Source: Terebella lapidaria (taxonomy: Eukaryota > Annelida > Polychaeta > Terebellida > Terebellidae). From it: a stretch of DNA of 64,000 nt. The stretch lies in contig OX424563.1 of assembly GCA_949152475.1 (NCBI GenBank), positions 10,947,001-11,011,000 on the forward strand. The letters are read 5' to 3'. A program made the position numbers and the translations under genes. Below, piece after piece: positions 23,969 through 37,329 of the stretch. The stretch's first letter is position 1, and each line of letters opens with the position of its first letter. The notes beneath the pieces are model-generated. The model made no database searches. It was not told where the DNA came from and was given only the letters and a program-made list of their open reading frames with translations.

Positions 23969-26900
23969 AAAAGTCAGCACATAGACATGTAGAGAGTTGG
24001 GGGCTTCGCCCCCAACGCTCTAATGTCAAAAAGATGTATGAACACTGAATGGGGAGAGGGGGGGGGAGGGGGTAGGGGTTTGGGGGGATGGTCGCAAGTG
24101 CCAAATTCATTACTTATCAACTGATCAATGCTAATATTTCTAGAGTTTTCTTAGTTTCTTGCTTCATTTTCTAAACATACAGAACTCATCGAATGAACAA
24201 TTAACAATTTCCAATCAATTAAAATCAATCACATTGCATGCCACAAACATTTTGTTTTTTATTTGTGTCAATAGTCTACATACACCAGCTGAGATTCAAC
24301 AAGCCTCAATGATGTGTGTACTTTTAATGTCTAATACAGATAGGCTCCCAAAATTGGACTTGTTTTAAACATTCTGTGGCTTGCGGCCATCAACACGAAG
24401 ACAAAGTCACATTGGAACACAGAAAACTGCATGAACTCTAGAGCTCTGCTGTCATATTTCGAATGAACATGCAAATCATCAGCAATGTGCACATTTTTTT
24501 TACTACAAAAATTAATACAAGTGTGGAGGTATTTTTCATGATCAATATCAAAGGTTTTCGTGTGATTTTTCTAGAGTGAACTGGCGTTTAAAACTTGCCA
24601 GTAACATTATCGTACAACTCGTGTGTGTTTGTGTTCGCAAATCTATTGAAGTTCCACAAAGCTTTAAATATTTAATAGATTTTGAGACAGCACTCTCTTT
24701 CTCTCTCTCTCTGAGTGACATTCTGCGCTCATGTGTGTGGGCTCCGACAGAATTCTGCCGCCCGGAAATACCCAAGACCCAGTAATCCCATCGTCCTGAA
24801 AATGTGGCCATTACACTGAAAGTCTTAAGAGACTACTTGAATTTCTGAACAGATGCAGTTCTCGACGAATTTATGTAATTGCGCAAGATTTTCATCCCCA
24901 CGATATCCCTAGAGATTTATCCCACCGGTCATGGAAAACCACTATCTGTTTTCTATCCATTCTTCTTTCACGTATAGCGGTACCATATATATTTTTCACA
25001 AAGAGCCTAATATCTCAACAAATGCATGTACTAAACAGCCATCACTGCATGGTAAATCAGGGAACTACTACTTTTCAAATTTTGAACATCTTGAAACATG
25101 TTATATTAGAGTAACAGAATATGAATTTATAATAAGCGTCCAAAATTGTGAGAGAAATATATTTGCAGTACGTAGCCAACGACCGTGAAGTCCCACAATG
25201 ATATTTATACGAGCTTGACATATTTAAATATTATTACAGTTGGTTTTGCACTGTTCATTTCAGATTTCAATCATTAATCACAATTAAGCCTTCACCATGT
25301 TTAGACAGGCATTGATATATTCACAAAAGATTCCATTTCAATGATGATAATCTCAGTGAAAACAACCATAAATCATGGCGATCATTATCACGAACCATAC
25401 CATGGATATCTAGATCTTCCACCAGACCATATTCATCATACGGCAGGGAGAAACCTGCACCAATTACCAATAGACATCGTAATCTAGGTTTTATATCCAT
25501 TTCTCCATTGCCTTGGCATTTGATGCGTTGAAATTTGATGTCTAACAATGTTACATGACACAACATTAATGATTAAGCTTATGCCAAGGACATGTAATAA
25601 CACAGTATACTATACAATTCCACTGAATGATATTAAACTGAAATGTAATATCATTGGCAGTAGTCATGGCAACATACCAGTACCAGTTCATGGGCGATCA
25701 TTCGCCTTGATTTTTTAAACGACTGCAGTCCTTCAATGCCATGGATTGTACCTCTTGACATAGTTTTTGTCGATCTTCGCACTTCCAGCCCATCTTTACA
25801 TGTACATAAGCGGCAGACAGTTTGATATTGATTTATTCAACCCCCCCTCTCTTCTGTAGTCCTTCACCTACTTTCCCTATACTCATGCTTACATGTATAT
25901 TGCTAAGCACATGTATTCACATCAACAAAATTTTCTGGCAGTAAATTCTGCGGAATCTACATTGTCAAAGAATTTTCAGGTCTGAGCGTCCCTTGTACAT
26001 TTCAAGGTGAAATGATATTTTTTTCGTACTGGGAAGAATCATGTGAAAATTCAAGGACAGCTCTATATTGATCTTGTTACTCAACTAAAGTGCACTGAGC
26101 ATTGGGGAAGGTAGGTCAAATCATTATTAACGGTACATGCTATGGACACAACATTGAACAATGTAAACGTGACATTCTAAATTATTCAGTTCCAACAACA
26201 GTTTCAGGACATGTGTGTTAAAATTTTCCGCTATAATGTCAGATAGATTTGGAAAGAAAATTACTGCACCATTCAAATACAAAGATTGAAGACATGACGA
26301 GTGTCACACAATGTGTTGGAATTTAATGTATTTCAGAGACTTTTCCATCAGCTCTTTGAGTTGGGAATTTTTTAATGCAAATCTCTATATTTCGTGAAAA
26401 TTTTTTTTATTAAAATACTATAAAATACTAAAATAAATTTCCCTTTTGTGTCCTTGTGCTGATATTATGTTAATTTTCTCTTCATCGTGCAGATCTGGCT
26501 CAGACAAGCAGAGGTCTCTGTCCTGCTACTTATTGTAACAAAATCCTTCTCCCAGTGGGCATGATCAGGAGGATAATTTTTGGGAATGCCTTGAGTAAAA
26601 TTGGAGAAGAATATCATCTTTTTGGGAGATTGGGAATGGGGCCTTATTTCAGCCCCAAAACAAGTCTAGATAGGAAATCCTTGTAGTAATCTTTGATGCT
26701 GGAAATTAAGAAGTATATACCGGTACATGTGCATATGGACCCTGGAACAAAGAGGATATAGAGCTGGTCATGACGGGTGTGTTTCAAGTTCATTTTGCTT
26801 GGGTTTTGAAGCAAGTGCTGACACCTAGTGTACAACATGTGAAACATAGATCCCACTGTATCTCCACCTAGTGTTTGAGAACCAAACTATACCACTGAGG

Positions 26901-27373
26901 TGAATGGCAGTCACAACGTGCCACCTGTTGAATGGCAGTCACAACGCAAACACAACTGTAGTACAATTAGTGCTGCCACCTAGTGAATGAGATGGACAGC
27001 ATAAGTTCTCCAATGAACACAGCTGGGTTGCCAGATCAATGCAATCAAAGAAAGAGATTCTGCATGGCAGTAAGAGAGTTTCAAAGATGAAAAAAATTCA
27101 CATGTAAAGGTTATAAAGGTCATCAAATACATACATTATCGCCCTCTGATATAAAACCTGCTGGTTATTCAGTAAGTCGTCTCTTGACAAAATATTGAAC
27201 ATACATGTACATGTACTAAAAACACGATCTTTCATCAAAAATCACAAAATATTGCATTATGACCAAATGTGTAGTCATGCAGTCTGCAAGTTCCTGAAAT
27301 ATTTGGAAATTTATATTTCTAGTAGCATTGGGAACATGTGCTGTAACCATGACAACATTGTCAACAATGTTAC
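23969..27373. other. KChIP intron sequence, nothing recognised
   Basis: AT-rich DNA with a GC hairpin at 23996-24016 and a G-rich stretch near 24050-24090. No supported exon, RNA gene or element. Confidence 0.4.
23996..24016. repeat. GC-rich perfect hairpin next to transposon copy 1
   Basis: GTTGGGGGC-TTC-GCCCCCAAC, a 9-bp stem with a 3-base loop, lies 27 bases outside the right end of the hairpin-ended element. It resembles the tips of other short elements, but no partner was found. Confidence 0.5.
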
Positions 27374-27419
27374 CTCCTCCACCTCCTGTTGCCCCTAGCG
27401 ACCCTATCACCATCCCCAT
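27374..27419 (-). CDS. KCNIP: KChIP first coding exon, N-myristoylatable isoform
   Basis: On the minus strand ACCATGG (a strong start context) begins MGMVIGSLGATGGGG and then a GGAG-GTAACA donor in phase 1. Spliced to the exon at 11436 it gives G plus AC, or GAC, so the protein reads ...[14 protein letters not shown]. The pattern M-G-x-V-x-G-(S/T) is the same as the myristoylated N-terminus known for vertebrate KChIP1. Start context, donor quality, phase and motif agree. Nothing in the ~16 kb intron contradicts the join, but it is inferred without transcript data. The 5' UTR lies at higher coordinates. Confidence 0.72.
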
Positions 27420-29472
27420 GGTGTCGGTGGGCAGGGGGCGTGTAGTCTGGCATGCGGGGTGACAATGTGGATCCGGACGACTTCGTGAAGTTACACGATT
27501 CTGAACAAGCTGGTTAAGGAAATAAAACTTTGACACACGACACACGCGTACATCATGTACTGTTCCATGTGTACTATTTAGATATATATACACAGGTGTG
27601 ACTGTGCCCATGATCACCTAAGAAAAGGCGTGTGCAGTTGACAAGTAGGGATCAATCGGTTAATAGCCTAATACAAGCTCGGTCCCTTGTGACAACACCG
27701 CGACAAGTACATAATTATTGTCTACCGCGCACTGCGCTCAAGGCTTCCGTCCAAGATTTCCAGAGTCGGCCCTTCCATATTTATGAGCCTGTGACCCTCA
27801 GATGCTGCGGAGGAAAGTGGTTTACAGCGTCAGAGTATCAATAGAGGTGTAATGGCCGACACAATACCTTGCGTGTCTCGTACTCGGGCGCGGATGCAGT
27901 ATTTATGAATGAGTGACGGACGCTTCACACAAAATGACCTTGCCGTCCCGCAATTTGCGTCTGAATGGGCCACGGACGTTAATAAATGGTTGTTTTTATA
28001 TGTTGCTATATTGCTGTTTGCCATTTACGGGGGATGAGTTGTGGCCATTTTGCATTAAACGTTGACGTAAGGGTAGCGAGATCTGTATGTACAAGGCACT
28101 CGACGGCTGCAAAGATACAATCCAAATCTACTCGCACAATGGCCGGACGGAAGTGAACACCAGCTGCATCATGTGATTTATAGGCACTGATCAGCATCAT
28201 TGACATCATGGGCAAATTGATCACTGCCGAGAGATTATTGACCGGGTCATTTTATACCAGAAATGACACTACTCATTCTCAGAATTGTCGCAGACATTAT
28301 GATAAATCTCTTCTTGAAAATGATTTGATACCCTTCGTACATGTATTTTTCTAAATAAAAGTGGCGACAAAGAAGGTCTAAAATTCAAATTTGCATGATT
28401 GGGATAAAATAAATTTTTCCTGAGTTAAGATGAGAGTTATCTCGGTGTAGGTTCGATAGAGCTGTGAAGCGCTGGGAAGATGGGGGGTGGGGGGTGTTCG
28501 TTGCAAGGGAGGGGAGGAAAAATGACATCCCCTGAGTGAGGGACAGGGTGCTAACGACATTCTACATGTAGCCATGACAACTGGTACTCTGATCAATTGC
28601 GATGCATTATCCAGATCAACGGAACTTTCTACGTTGTGAGGCGGCTCACTCCAGGCATAAAGACAAGCGTCGCCCAACTTTTTCCATCAGAAAACTTAAT
28701 ATATTGCTAATATATGGAGATTGGTCAGCTTTTCCACTTAGGAACGCGTCCTGAAGCGAGGAGACATGTTTGGAAACAAGTATTGATGAGCGACGGACAG
28801 CTCGAAGGTCAAACGCCCAAATAACGGGTTGTTCCGGGGCATGGGGGGGGGGGGGGGGGGGAGGGGGGAGGAGGGTAACGTATAGGGGATTCAAAATTAT
28901 TATTCCTTGCAGTTACCTCAGCTGGGCTTCTATTTCATAGGTTTATACGAATTTTTAATTGCACATTTTTGACACGTGAAAGGAAAGGAATATTTACAGT
29001 ATTTATATTGACACCATATCCATTCCTACTTTAAAATATCGAAAGTCACTTGGTTCGTCAAACCGACTATCAACCAATGATCGATTGTGAAATTGAAACC
29101 AGTTGAAATTACATGTACATGTATTGAGGTCAAAATTGTTAGAACCAGTCACACATGTAGCTGTGTTAATATGCAAAATCGTAAACATGATTTTTCTACA
29201 CATTGATGCATACAAGTCATCAAGATGTAGGGGAGTTTGTTATTGAAAAGGATAGCCACCAAATTAATAAGTTGCCATGAAAGGAATATTTTCATAACAG
29301 ACACACAGCTGGGAGATTAAAATTGCCACAGCCTTGGGCGGGGTAGGGGTGGAAAGACTGATATTGCTGGAGTTGTTTGTCAACTCATGCGGGTAACACC
29401 CGGAGGTTACCGAGCAACCAACCATAGATTATACACTCGCAAAGGAAAATTTATTAACTTGTGGAATCATGA

Positions 29473-29498
29473 TTCATGACGAAAACATTCGTCATGAA
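29473..29498. repeat. Perfect 11-bp stem hairpin
   Basis: TTCATGACGAA-AACA-TTCGTCATGAA. No associated element was recognised. Confidence 0.5.
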
Positions 29499-31297
29499 AC
29501 ACGAATGATAATGTACAGGTCCCACATAAAACATCAGACCCGCACTCATATTTAATGTGTACAAGGATGAAAGCGCATGGATGGTGCAAAGAATCACCTG
29601 AATTCATCCTCCACCACCCCGGTTTTATTGTGATGAACAGATATCATGATGTACCGCCATGATGCACCACAAATAATTGCCTTTCTCGCAGTAAAAACTG
29701 CGAGTAAAATCAATGCACGATAGATTCATGTCGGACAAGCTTTTATTGGTTTTATTCAGTATCAGAGGAATCCACGAGAACTGAATTGCAACGTCAAGTG
29801 GAGGACGAAGTGCTTCATACTGTTGACGGACCGTACCAGGTGTATATATTATTAATCTGATTCTGTTAATCACAATGTTCCACTGGTTACTCTGCCCAGC
29901 CCTCCCCCTTTTATGGAATAATTTCCTGTAAAAACAAGCCGGCATTAGACAATACCCCAGGGAAGTGTTGAATTCCACTCGCTCGCTCGCTCGGGAGAGG
30001 GTCTGGAAGCTTGTGGAAATTTAACTAGAAGAGAAGGGTTCGCGCTGGGAAGGACGGGAAGATGCAACTAGAAACGAGGTGTAGGAGGCAAGCAATAATG
30101 AGAATACTGGCCTACTTTTTTCAAAAACAATATTGGTCAAAAATATTAAATTCTGTGTCGCCACTACTATCTAATTAGCCAACTCCAACAACGGGAATTT
30201 GCCGTGATAAAAGATGAAGTAAGAGCATAAGAGGGCTCACTTGAAAGTGTGCCTCACGGTACTTTAAGAGCTGACTAATAGCGCAGCATATCAGATGGAT
30301 ACATTGCTAGTTTTTTTTGTATTTGCAGCTCGGCTTTTTGGCCCTACACAGGAAGAACTGACGCTTCGGAAGCGGACTGAAGATTACTTTGTCGGTTGCC
30401 CGCAAGGTACGCAGAGGTTCTGATCTGAGTTATGAGCGTATTTTCACCCCATCCTTCCGATGCCTTGGTAAAAACACCCGAAAAAAACCCGGTTCTCTGT
30501 CTGTTCAAGCCGATTCCCTCCACACAGATCAGAGGCTTCAAACCTGCGATGTATGTTTATGCACCTTTAGTAACTAACCTCAACATGCTCAAGTACGTAA
30601 CCCATGAGTATTATCAAATTGCCTTTCGCAAGCCACTGGAAAAATGCTCTGCACATATTTCCTTCTTTTTTCTAATGGGGAGATGGGATAAATAAGGGCT
30701 CTGATGGATGTCCGATCTTGCGGAAAGCTGTTTTGATACACCGAAACACATTTGATGATGATGCATATTATTGGCACACTATGTATAATGCCGGGCCTGG
30801 CTGTGTGGACTTATGGAGCTGTTTTTTTCTGCCTTGCTTGGTGTGTTTTCCTCTGGACCAGTGCGGTGTTTTCTCAGTGCCCAATGACAACAAAACATGA
30901 ACCGTTTGGGGAATTACGGTACAACGCTTTCCTCGAACCAGAATTCCTGATGCATGGAAGAAAACTCCTCCCCGGCACCCTTTCCTCGCCCAGTGCCCCC
31001 TCCACGGACACCTGCAGCCACAGAATCTCAAATGCTAAGTGTTCCCCAGTGCTTCAGTGTAAATGTTAAATAGAGCCAGATCGCTAGACATCTCAATGAA
31101 TATATAATGATTCGCTTATCCCGCTGAAGTATTGCGATTTTGATTTTTTATGTCTCTCAGTGTATCGCCTGTCAACGTGGCTGAAAATACTGCTTCGTAG
31201 CCATATATGAAAATATATGAAAATATCCTGCATATAATTTCATTTTTCACCTGACAAGAGATCATCTGGTATCAAGCAGCTAGCAATATTGAATGTT

Positions 31298-31311
31298 GTT
31301 GCCATGGTAAC
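31298..31311. promoter_or_regulatory. RFX-type X-box match
   Basis: GTTGCCATGGTAAC is an exact match to the bipartite consensus, about 4 kb upstream of the KChIP first exon at 27374-27419. Confidence 0.35.
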
Positions 31312-31905
31312 CATCATGGCAAATAAAGCAGTACATGGCACATTTGGCGTAACTAGGCAATCTGCAATAACAAACGATAATCTCTATACATCATGTAATA
31401 AAACACACATTAGATGACAACATAACATACACACGTGGTAGGTTTTTCCGATGACATATATGTGTCATCTGATTGTGTTCTATGGGAATTTGTTGCCAAA
31501 TTTGGGCATTTTTTGTGTCGGTGCCACCCCAATTATTATAAAAACATATTAGTCAGTACATTAATGATTGTGTCCTAAAATATTCAACTGCTGATTCTAC
31601 AGATTTTTTTCTTGTAGGAACCAGTGACATAATAATTGATTTCCAGGGTGCTACATGGATAATATTTTGGCTTAACCCTTTGACACCGGAATTTTTTTCG
31701 AGGTGACCCGTCAGGGACTGGATATTTTATGAAGCGACTCACAGGTAACTGAATAAATTTTCAAAAACACTGGTCAAACCTGACTCATCAGGTTCATCAT
31801 GAAGTACACCCACCATGTCTCATATTTGAATAAATATGACACATACATATGCTTATAAGTGTCCAAGACAGTTGATATCTTTTAATATGCCCTGGTAACA
31901 AACTG

Positions 31906-31919
31906 GTTGCCATGGCAAC
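31906..31919. promoter_or_regulatory. RFX-type X-box match (perfect palindrome)
   Basis: GTTGCCATGGCAAC is fully palindromic. It lies about 600 bases from the preceding X-box. Confidence 0.38.
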
Positions 31920-34900
31920 CATCACCCCAGAAGGTGCTATACACCAGTTTTTCATCATAATTCTACATCATGAGTTCCTGAAATTTTTGGGGCAAATCAC
32001 TTACAATAAAATTTAATGCATATAAACACTGTATTAGAACTAAATCTTTTATATGATACATGTACTAATAATATACATGGTTATGAGATGTTTGTTACAA
32101 ATTAATTATATCCTTGACAGTGAGAGTTGAGACATCTTGCATATACGACTATTTTACTCTTTCCTAATATTTGTGAAACCACTCAAGGTAAAATTAAATA
32201 TTTTGAAACTTCAATTTTCTGTTCAAATAAAATGTTGCGAATAAGTAAATTTTTTGTTTAAATGCCCTACAAAGTCAACACATATTCAATATATTTCACT
32301 GATTAACAACATAATGGTGTGTAAATTATAGATTATATGTCATGTAAGCTAAAACAGACTTGCACATATATATGCATGTATAAATGTTTTTTTCCACAAC
32401 ATTCTTTCCACAAATCTGCTGGTTCATTGAATATATTTTTCATATTCAACAAAAACTACAGTACGCTGTATTTATTTTGTGGCAAAAAAGCTTCTCGAAC
32501 AATAATTTTTCATACTGATAGCAAACTAACATTTAGTATTATACAACTATACTGATGATAAATTAATCATTGATACTTTTCCATCAAACTTTCTAAAAAG
32601 CATTAAATTACACTCAAAAAGTTTATCATACCTATAAAGTGAGCAATTCTGTTAATAGATTAACTAATCAATGGCATATATCATGCATTAATTCTCAATA
32701 TAAGTCAAGTATTTGAAAGCAAGCTATCAGTCGACATATGACTTGGTAAGGCATCCTCAGGTGCCTGTACGGTAAGGATACAGATAACGGTAGAGGTGTT
32801 AAGTGTTGACCTTGAGGCACAATAACTCCGGCCACTTCATTCCACTAATCTCCAGTGGTGCTTGAGCAACATCCCGACACTTTCCATCATCCCATATATC
32901 GCTATTCCAAATGCGTTAAAACACTCCACAAACAAGCAGGCAATACGACTTCATGGAAAAAACTTGATGGTTTGTTTGCGATGTTTCCGACGGACGACGA
33001 GGATATCCAACTTGCGAAGAAAACAAGCAAAATCGACTGGACTCACATACTTCTCCAACTGCACGGACAAAACTCCCCGCTATTTATCCAGAAAATGAAT
33101 ATTCATGATTTGGCTTTGGCGAGTGAATGAGTGGACGCAAGAAAGGCACATACATGAGCTAGAGTGGCTTTCTTTTGTTCATGCTAATGCCACTCTTCTG
33201 TTTCACATCTTGCGGGGCGTAGCACGGCCTCGACCACATCAAGCTGTCCCTCGAACATCCACGTGTGGATCACCTCAAAATGTTGCCGAATAATAGACGG
33301 GCCACGAATCCTGGACAATGAGGGTGATCTCTATCGCCATGGCAGCGAGTGACAATACAAGAGGCACGGGGTCTCCATCAGCGTCCATCCTCATCCATTA
33401 CCCACCCCACAGAAAACATTTATATCGGCTCCCGGCACTCACTCACGAGCGGGCCCCGCGATCACGCAGCTTGGTCTCGTGAAACACGGATAGGTGAGAG
33501 CTGTGGTCTAGGCACGGAGAGATGTCTACCAGGCGGAACCAATCCTGGCACACGCACGCTTTACTTCAGTCCTATCTCTGATAGACGGACAAATGGAGGG
33601 ACCACTAGATGGAGGGATGGCTTGGCACACACCGTAACTGTCCAAAAGGTCTCCAGAGTATCTAAAAGCCTCGTAACAGCTTGGGTTGATGGTCTACGCC
33701 CACTACCAGCCTGTTGCATTCCACTTCCTCATCATTTTAATTTGTACTTTTATTACTCTACCCTGCAGAAGGGCAACGGCCATGAAAAGCGAGCGACACA
33801 AAAGTCCATGTAAAGCTCCCAGACTTTTTTCCCCCTATGCAAATGAGGGAACGGGGAAATTGTTTCTCACGACGACAACCGGCAAGCAGAAGTAGAAGGT
33901 AGACAACAGCACCTGTGGCAGGACCACTCACGTCCGCCCGACCTTCCTCAAGAGCTCCGTGACAAGCTAACTACACCTCGGCGACACGCTACCGACGTCT
34001 GGGGACAGGCGACACCCCCGCACCGCCCTGCAACCTTGTCCTGGCAGCTACCTCCGACTTAATGACGATCTCATCTGTGACACCGCCGCCGCCGCTGCTG
34101 CGACACATCCGATTGACTTGTCTCCAAACATCGTGGTAATCCGACAATCCGCCCGAGTGATTCTGACGAGGCTGCGACCTGTCACTCGTACTAATACACT
34201 GCCTTATAAACTGACATTACCTTGTCGGGGACACTCACTAATCTGACATTGCAAGCGGAATATATGGGACACATGGGATGTTTACCACCAATCATCCAAT
34301 CCCTACATTATGATATGTTGACAATAAATTGGCGCTGAGCATTTTTTTTTTTTAGCCAATGGTTTTGAGTCCGTCCTCATGCCTTCCAATATGGTATTCA
34401 AAAGCGGTGTTTTAGGAACAAATTGCCTTCTTGCCAATGACAGTCAGAGCCATAGTTATGTTTCTGATTGCTCTCTTATTTCTCCCATCGCCTTTGCGTT
34501 GTAAAAGTTCATTTCTCTCCTGAAAATTTATGCTCTTTCCCGGACGACCCGAGGAAGAGACGACCCCGTCCCGCAGTTGTAGGATAGAACAAAATTAATA
34601 CACCCTGTAAATCCCTAGGGGTTTTCCCATCGCGGCCTGTCGCCACTATTGGCCCATGCGAGGCTATAATATCTACTGGTACATGCTAGTAATACCCCGT
34701 GTAGCAGTAGATCTCTTGACATATGAAGAGACTGAAGCTTAGGTATATATATCAATAATTAACCCGTAAAGCCTTGTTGACATCAATAATTTTTTGCCTA
34801 TCCCCTGAGAACAGATGATCTATCGCTTCCAGCCAGAGACAACAGCCCAATAATGATGTGGAACTGATGGGCCGTTCTAATAGAGCTCAGTGGATCAAAG

Positions 34901-37315
34901 CAAGAGATGTAAATACACACACATTGATCAATACGCATTGTGCGGGCAAGACAAATAATTATAGATTTTAATATTTATATTGTCAGCAATATCTACCGGT
35001 AGTTTTGCTCAGACCAGCCTTCTAATCATTTTGATCTATCAACTAAATAATTTTGTTCTAAACAGTCATCTTTGCAATGTGGTGTGGTGTATATTTGGAA
35101 ATTTGAAAATGAATATTTGAAAATGAGGCGAGATAAACCAGCATCCCCAAAATTCAGCCCTGGTGACCCTGCTAAAAGCTGAGAGTGAGAAAACTCAAGG
35201 ATAAAGTTTTTACTTTTTAATCACCATAATCCCGATCTGTGCTGACTAATTGACACCGGTGCATGTGGACAGCTTTGAACGTCACCAGTCCTACTCTTTT
35301 ATGCTGTTCAATACGCCATGGATTTTGAAAGCTAATGAAACCTGAGAATGAAGATTGATGCTCGAGCCATTCTACCAGCCGTGAACTGCATCAGGGAACG
35401 GCGGAGAATAAAAACATCGGCAGGGATGACAATTTTACAAAACTGGAGTGGATATCCGGTGAGATGGCAAGTGGAAGCGAAGATTGCTGTGGCCTGTAAT
35501 CACTGAAAAGACGTGTATTTGTCGGAAAAGGATATTCATAAATTCCATTAGGACCCACTGCGTACAGGGAAGATATCGGACGTAGCGCCATGCCGAGCGA
35601 ACCGCTCACAAAGTGGCAGGCGTTCGCTTTTTCTTGAAGGTCGGGAGCACTGCGATGTCTCACAGACGATTACACTGCCAGTGTTCTGATGTTCTCCAAG
35701 GAAGTGACTTTGGCACCCATATCCCTCCCCCCTCTCCCTCCCTCCCTCCCTCCCTGGGGCTACCTAGGTGTTTGTGAGGGGGGGGGGGGGGGGGAGGGAT
35801 ACGATGTTGGTTGAGGAAGCGTTCTGGGAAAGTTGGTTTGGAGAACGATACAGGTATAACAGATAAGAGTGAATGCTGGTCTTAGAAGGAGAAAAAATAA
35901 TCAACTTTGTTTACCCCCAAAGCAAGTTATGTAGCTCAAGTCTTGCCTCTTTCTGAACATTGTGTGCGTGAAGTGGCATCTATTCCAACATACAGAGCAG
36001 ATAGCCTGCTGTGCAATATACGTATATTTTACAGTGTATATTTGGAATATGTCACTGGTTCGTGCGCGATGGTTGAGCTTCAGTGTGGTTGGTAATCCAC
36101 AATTTGAGATCCCCGTCGGGGATTTTCTGACGTGGAGGGATTGTGTATCATAAAGCTGTCTGTCCTTTGTCCGTCCTGCCAGGCCCAATCCCCCGTAATG
36201 TCCACCAGTGACCGAGCTACGAACAAACTCAATTTGTTCTAAGCAAGCTATTTTTGATCTGATGGAAGCCACGGCACATCAAATGATGCTACTTCCACCG
36301 TCTTCCTCGCATTAAAGGCCAACATATAACGAGTCGAGAGTTCAGGGGAAAAACACGAACCAAGAAACAAGATCGTCCTAATGAGAACAAAAATGGGAAA
36401 ATATGTTTTTTTTCTTGGTGGTAAGCTGTTGTATTGTCGTGGGCCTTTTTTGTCTTGAAAGACACAAATTGAAGATAAAGTTTCCATGGGGTAGAATAAG
36501 CAATCTGATTTACATTGTAATCTCGTACTGAATGTAAAAAGTGACAAGGGTCTGGAAAGGCTCATCTGTTCAGGTACATGTACATGTACTATTTCTGAAG
36601 GTCCTGTCAAAAACAATTGAAAATTTATCAATGGAGTCTAAACTTTTTCCAGAAAACTCGAGACCTTGATCACTTCCAATCGGCCAGACAGACAACTACT
36701 GGTATGATTTACATGTAAAAATAGTCAACCAGGCTATTTTCATTTCCCGTAGTGTCAAACTCCCCCAGTGAACAATACTGGAAGCTTCATCAGTATGTAA
36801 ATGAGGTAATCCACGAACTGTGGTCGCCCAGTTTCACGTAGACCTCGAAAGGTGACACAAGTCGATGTAGGGTGGTGAAAAAATCAAATAAGTGGAGCCA
36901 CAAGTCTCGAGAGGCTCACTTGAACACCGCTGGAAAGCTAACGCGGAGCCACAGAAGGCGTTATATTAACAGCAGAGCGCGGAGAAAGATGCTGCGATGT
37001 TTCTGGAATATGACCTTTAGTAATACAACTTGTCATCGCACTCAGCCGATTGTCAAGAAGGCCACACAGCCGATGTGATGGACACGCCACTTCCACAACA
37101 TGAATTTTTAATGCTCTGTCCGAACAAAATGCCACTGGAAACCCGGCTTGCAGCCTGTAGTGAGCTGATCGACCATTAATGAAATTACTTCCTCGGATTT
37201 TCGCAATTTCCATTGTGCCCCGCAATGAAAGCCTTTAAGAAATATGGCCCGGAATAGACTAAAAACCAACAACACAAAGACACTACTCCTTTCATTAGCA
37301 CAAAACAAGATCTAC

Positions 37316-37329
37316 GTTGCCACGGCAAC
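37316..37329. promoter_or_regulatory. RFX-type X-box match
   Basis: GTTGCCACGGCAAC is an exact consensus match in otherwise unannotated DNA. Confidence 0.33.

Noticed and set aside
28636..28690. Minus-strand ATG reading MEKVGRRLSLCLE followed by a GTGAGC donor, as another KChIP first exon
   Set aside because: The donor leaves two bases, while the common exon needs one. The join would hit a stop at once.
33349..33813. 154-residue + strand open frame
   Set aside because: No recognisable domain, no splice context and uneven composition. It is long only because the region is GC-richer.
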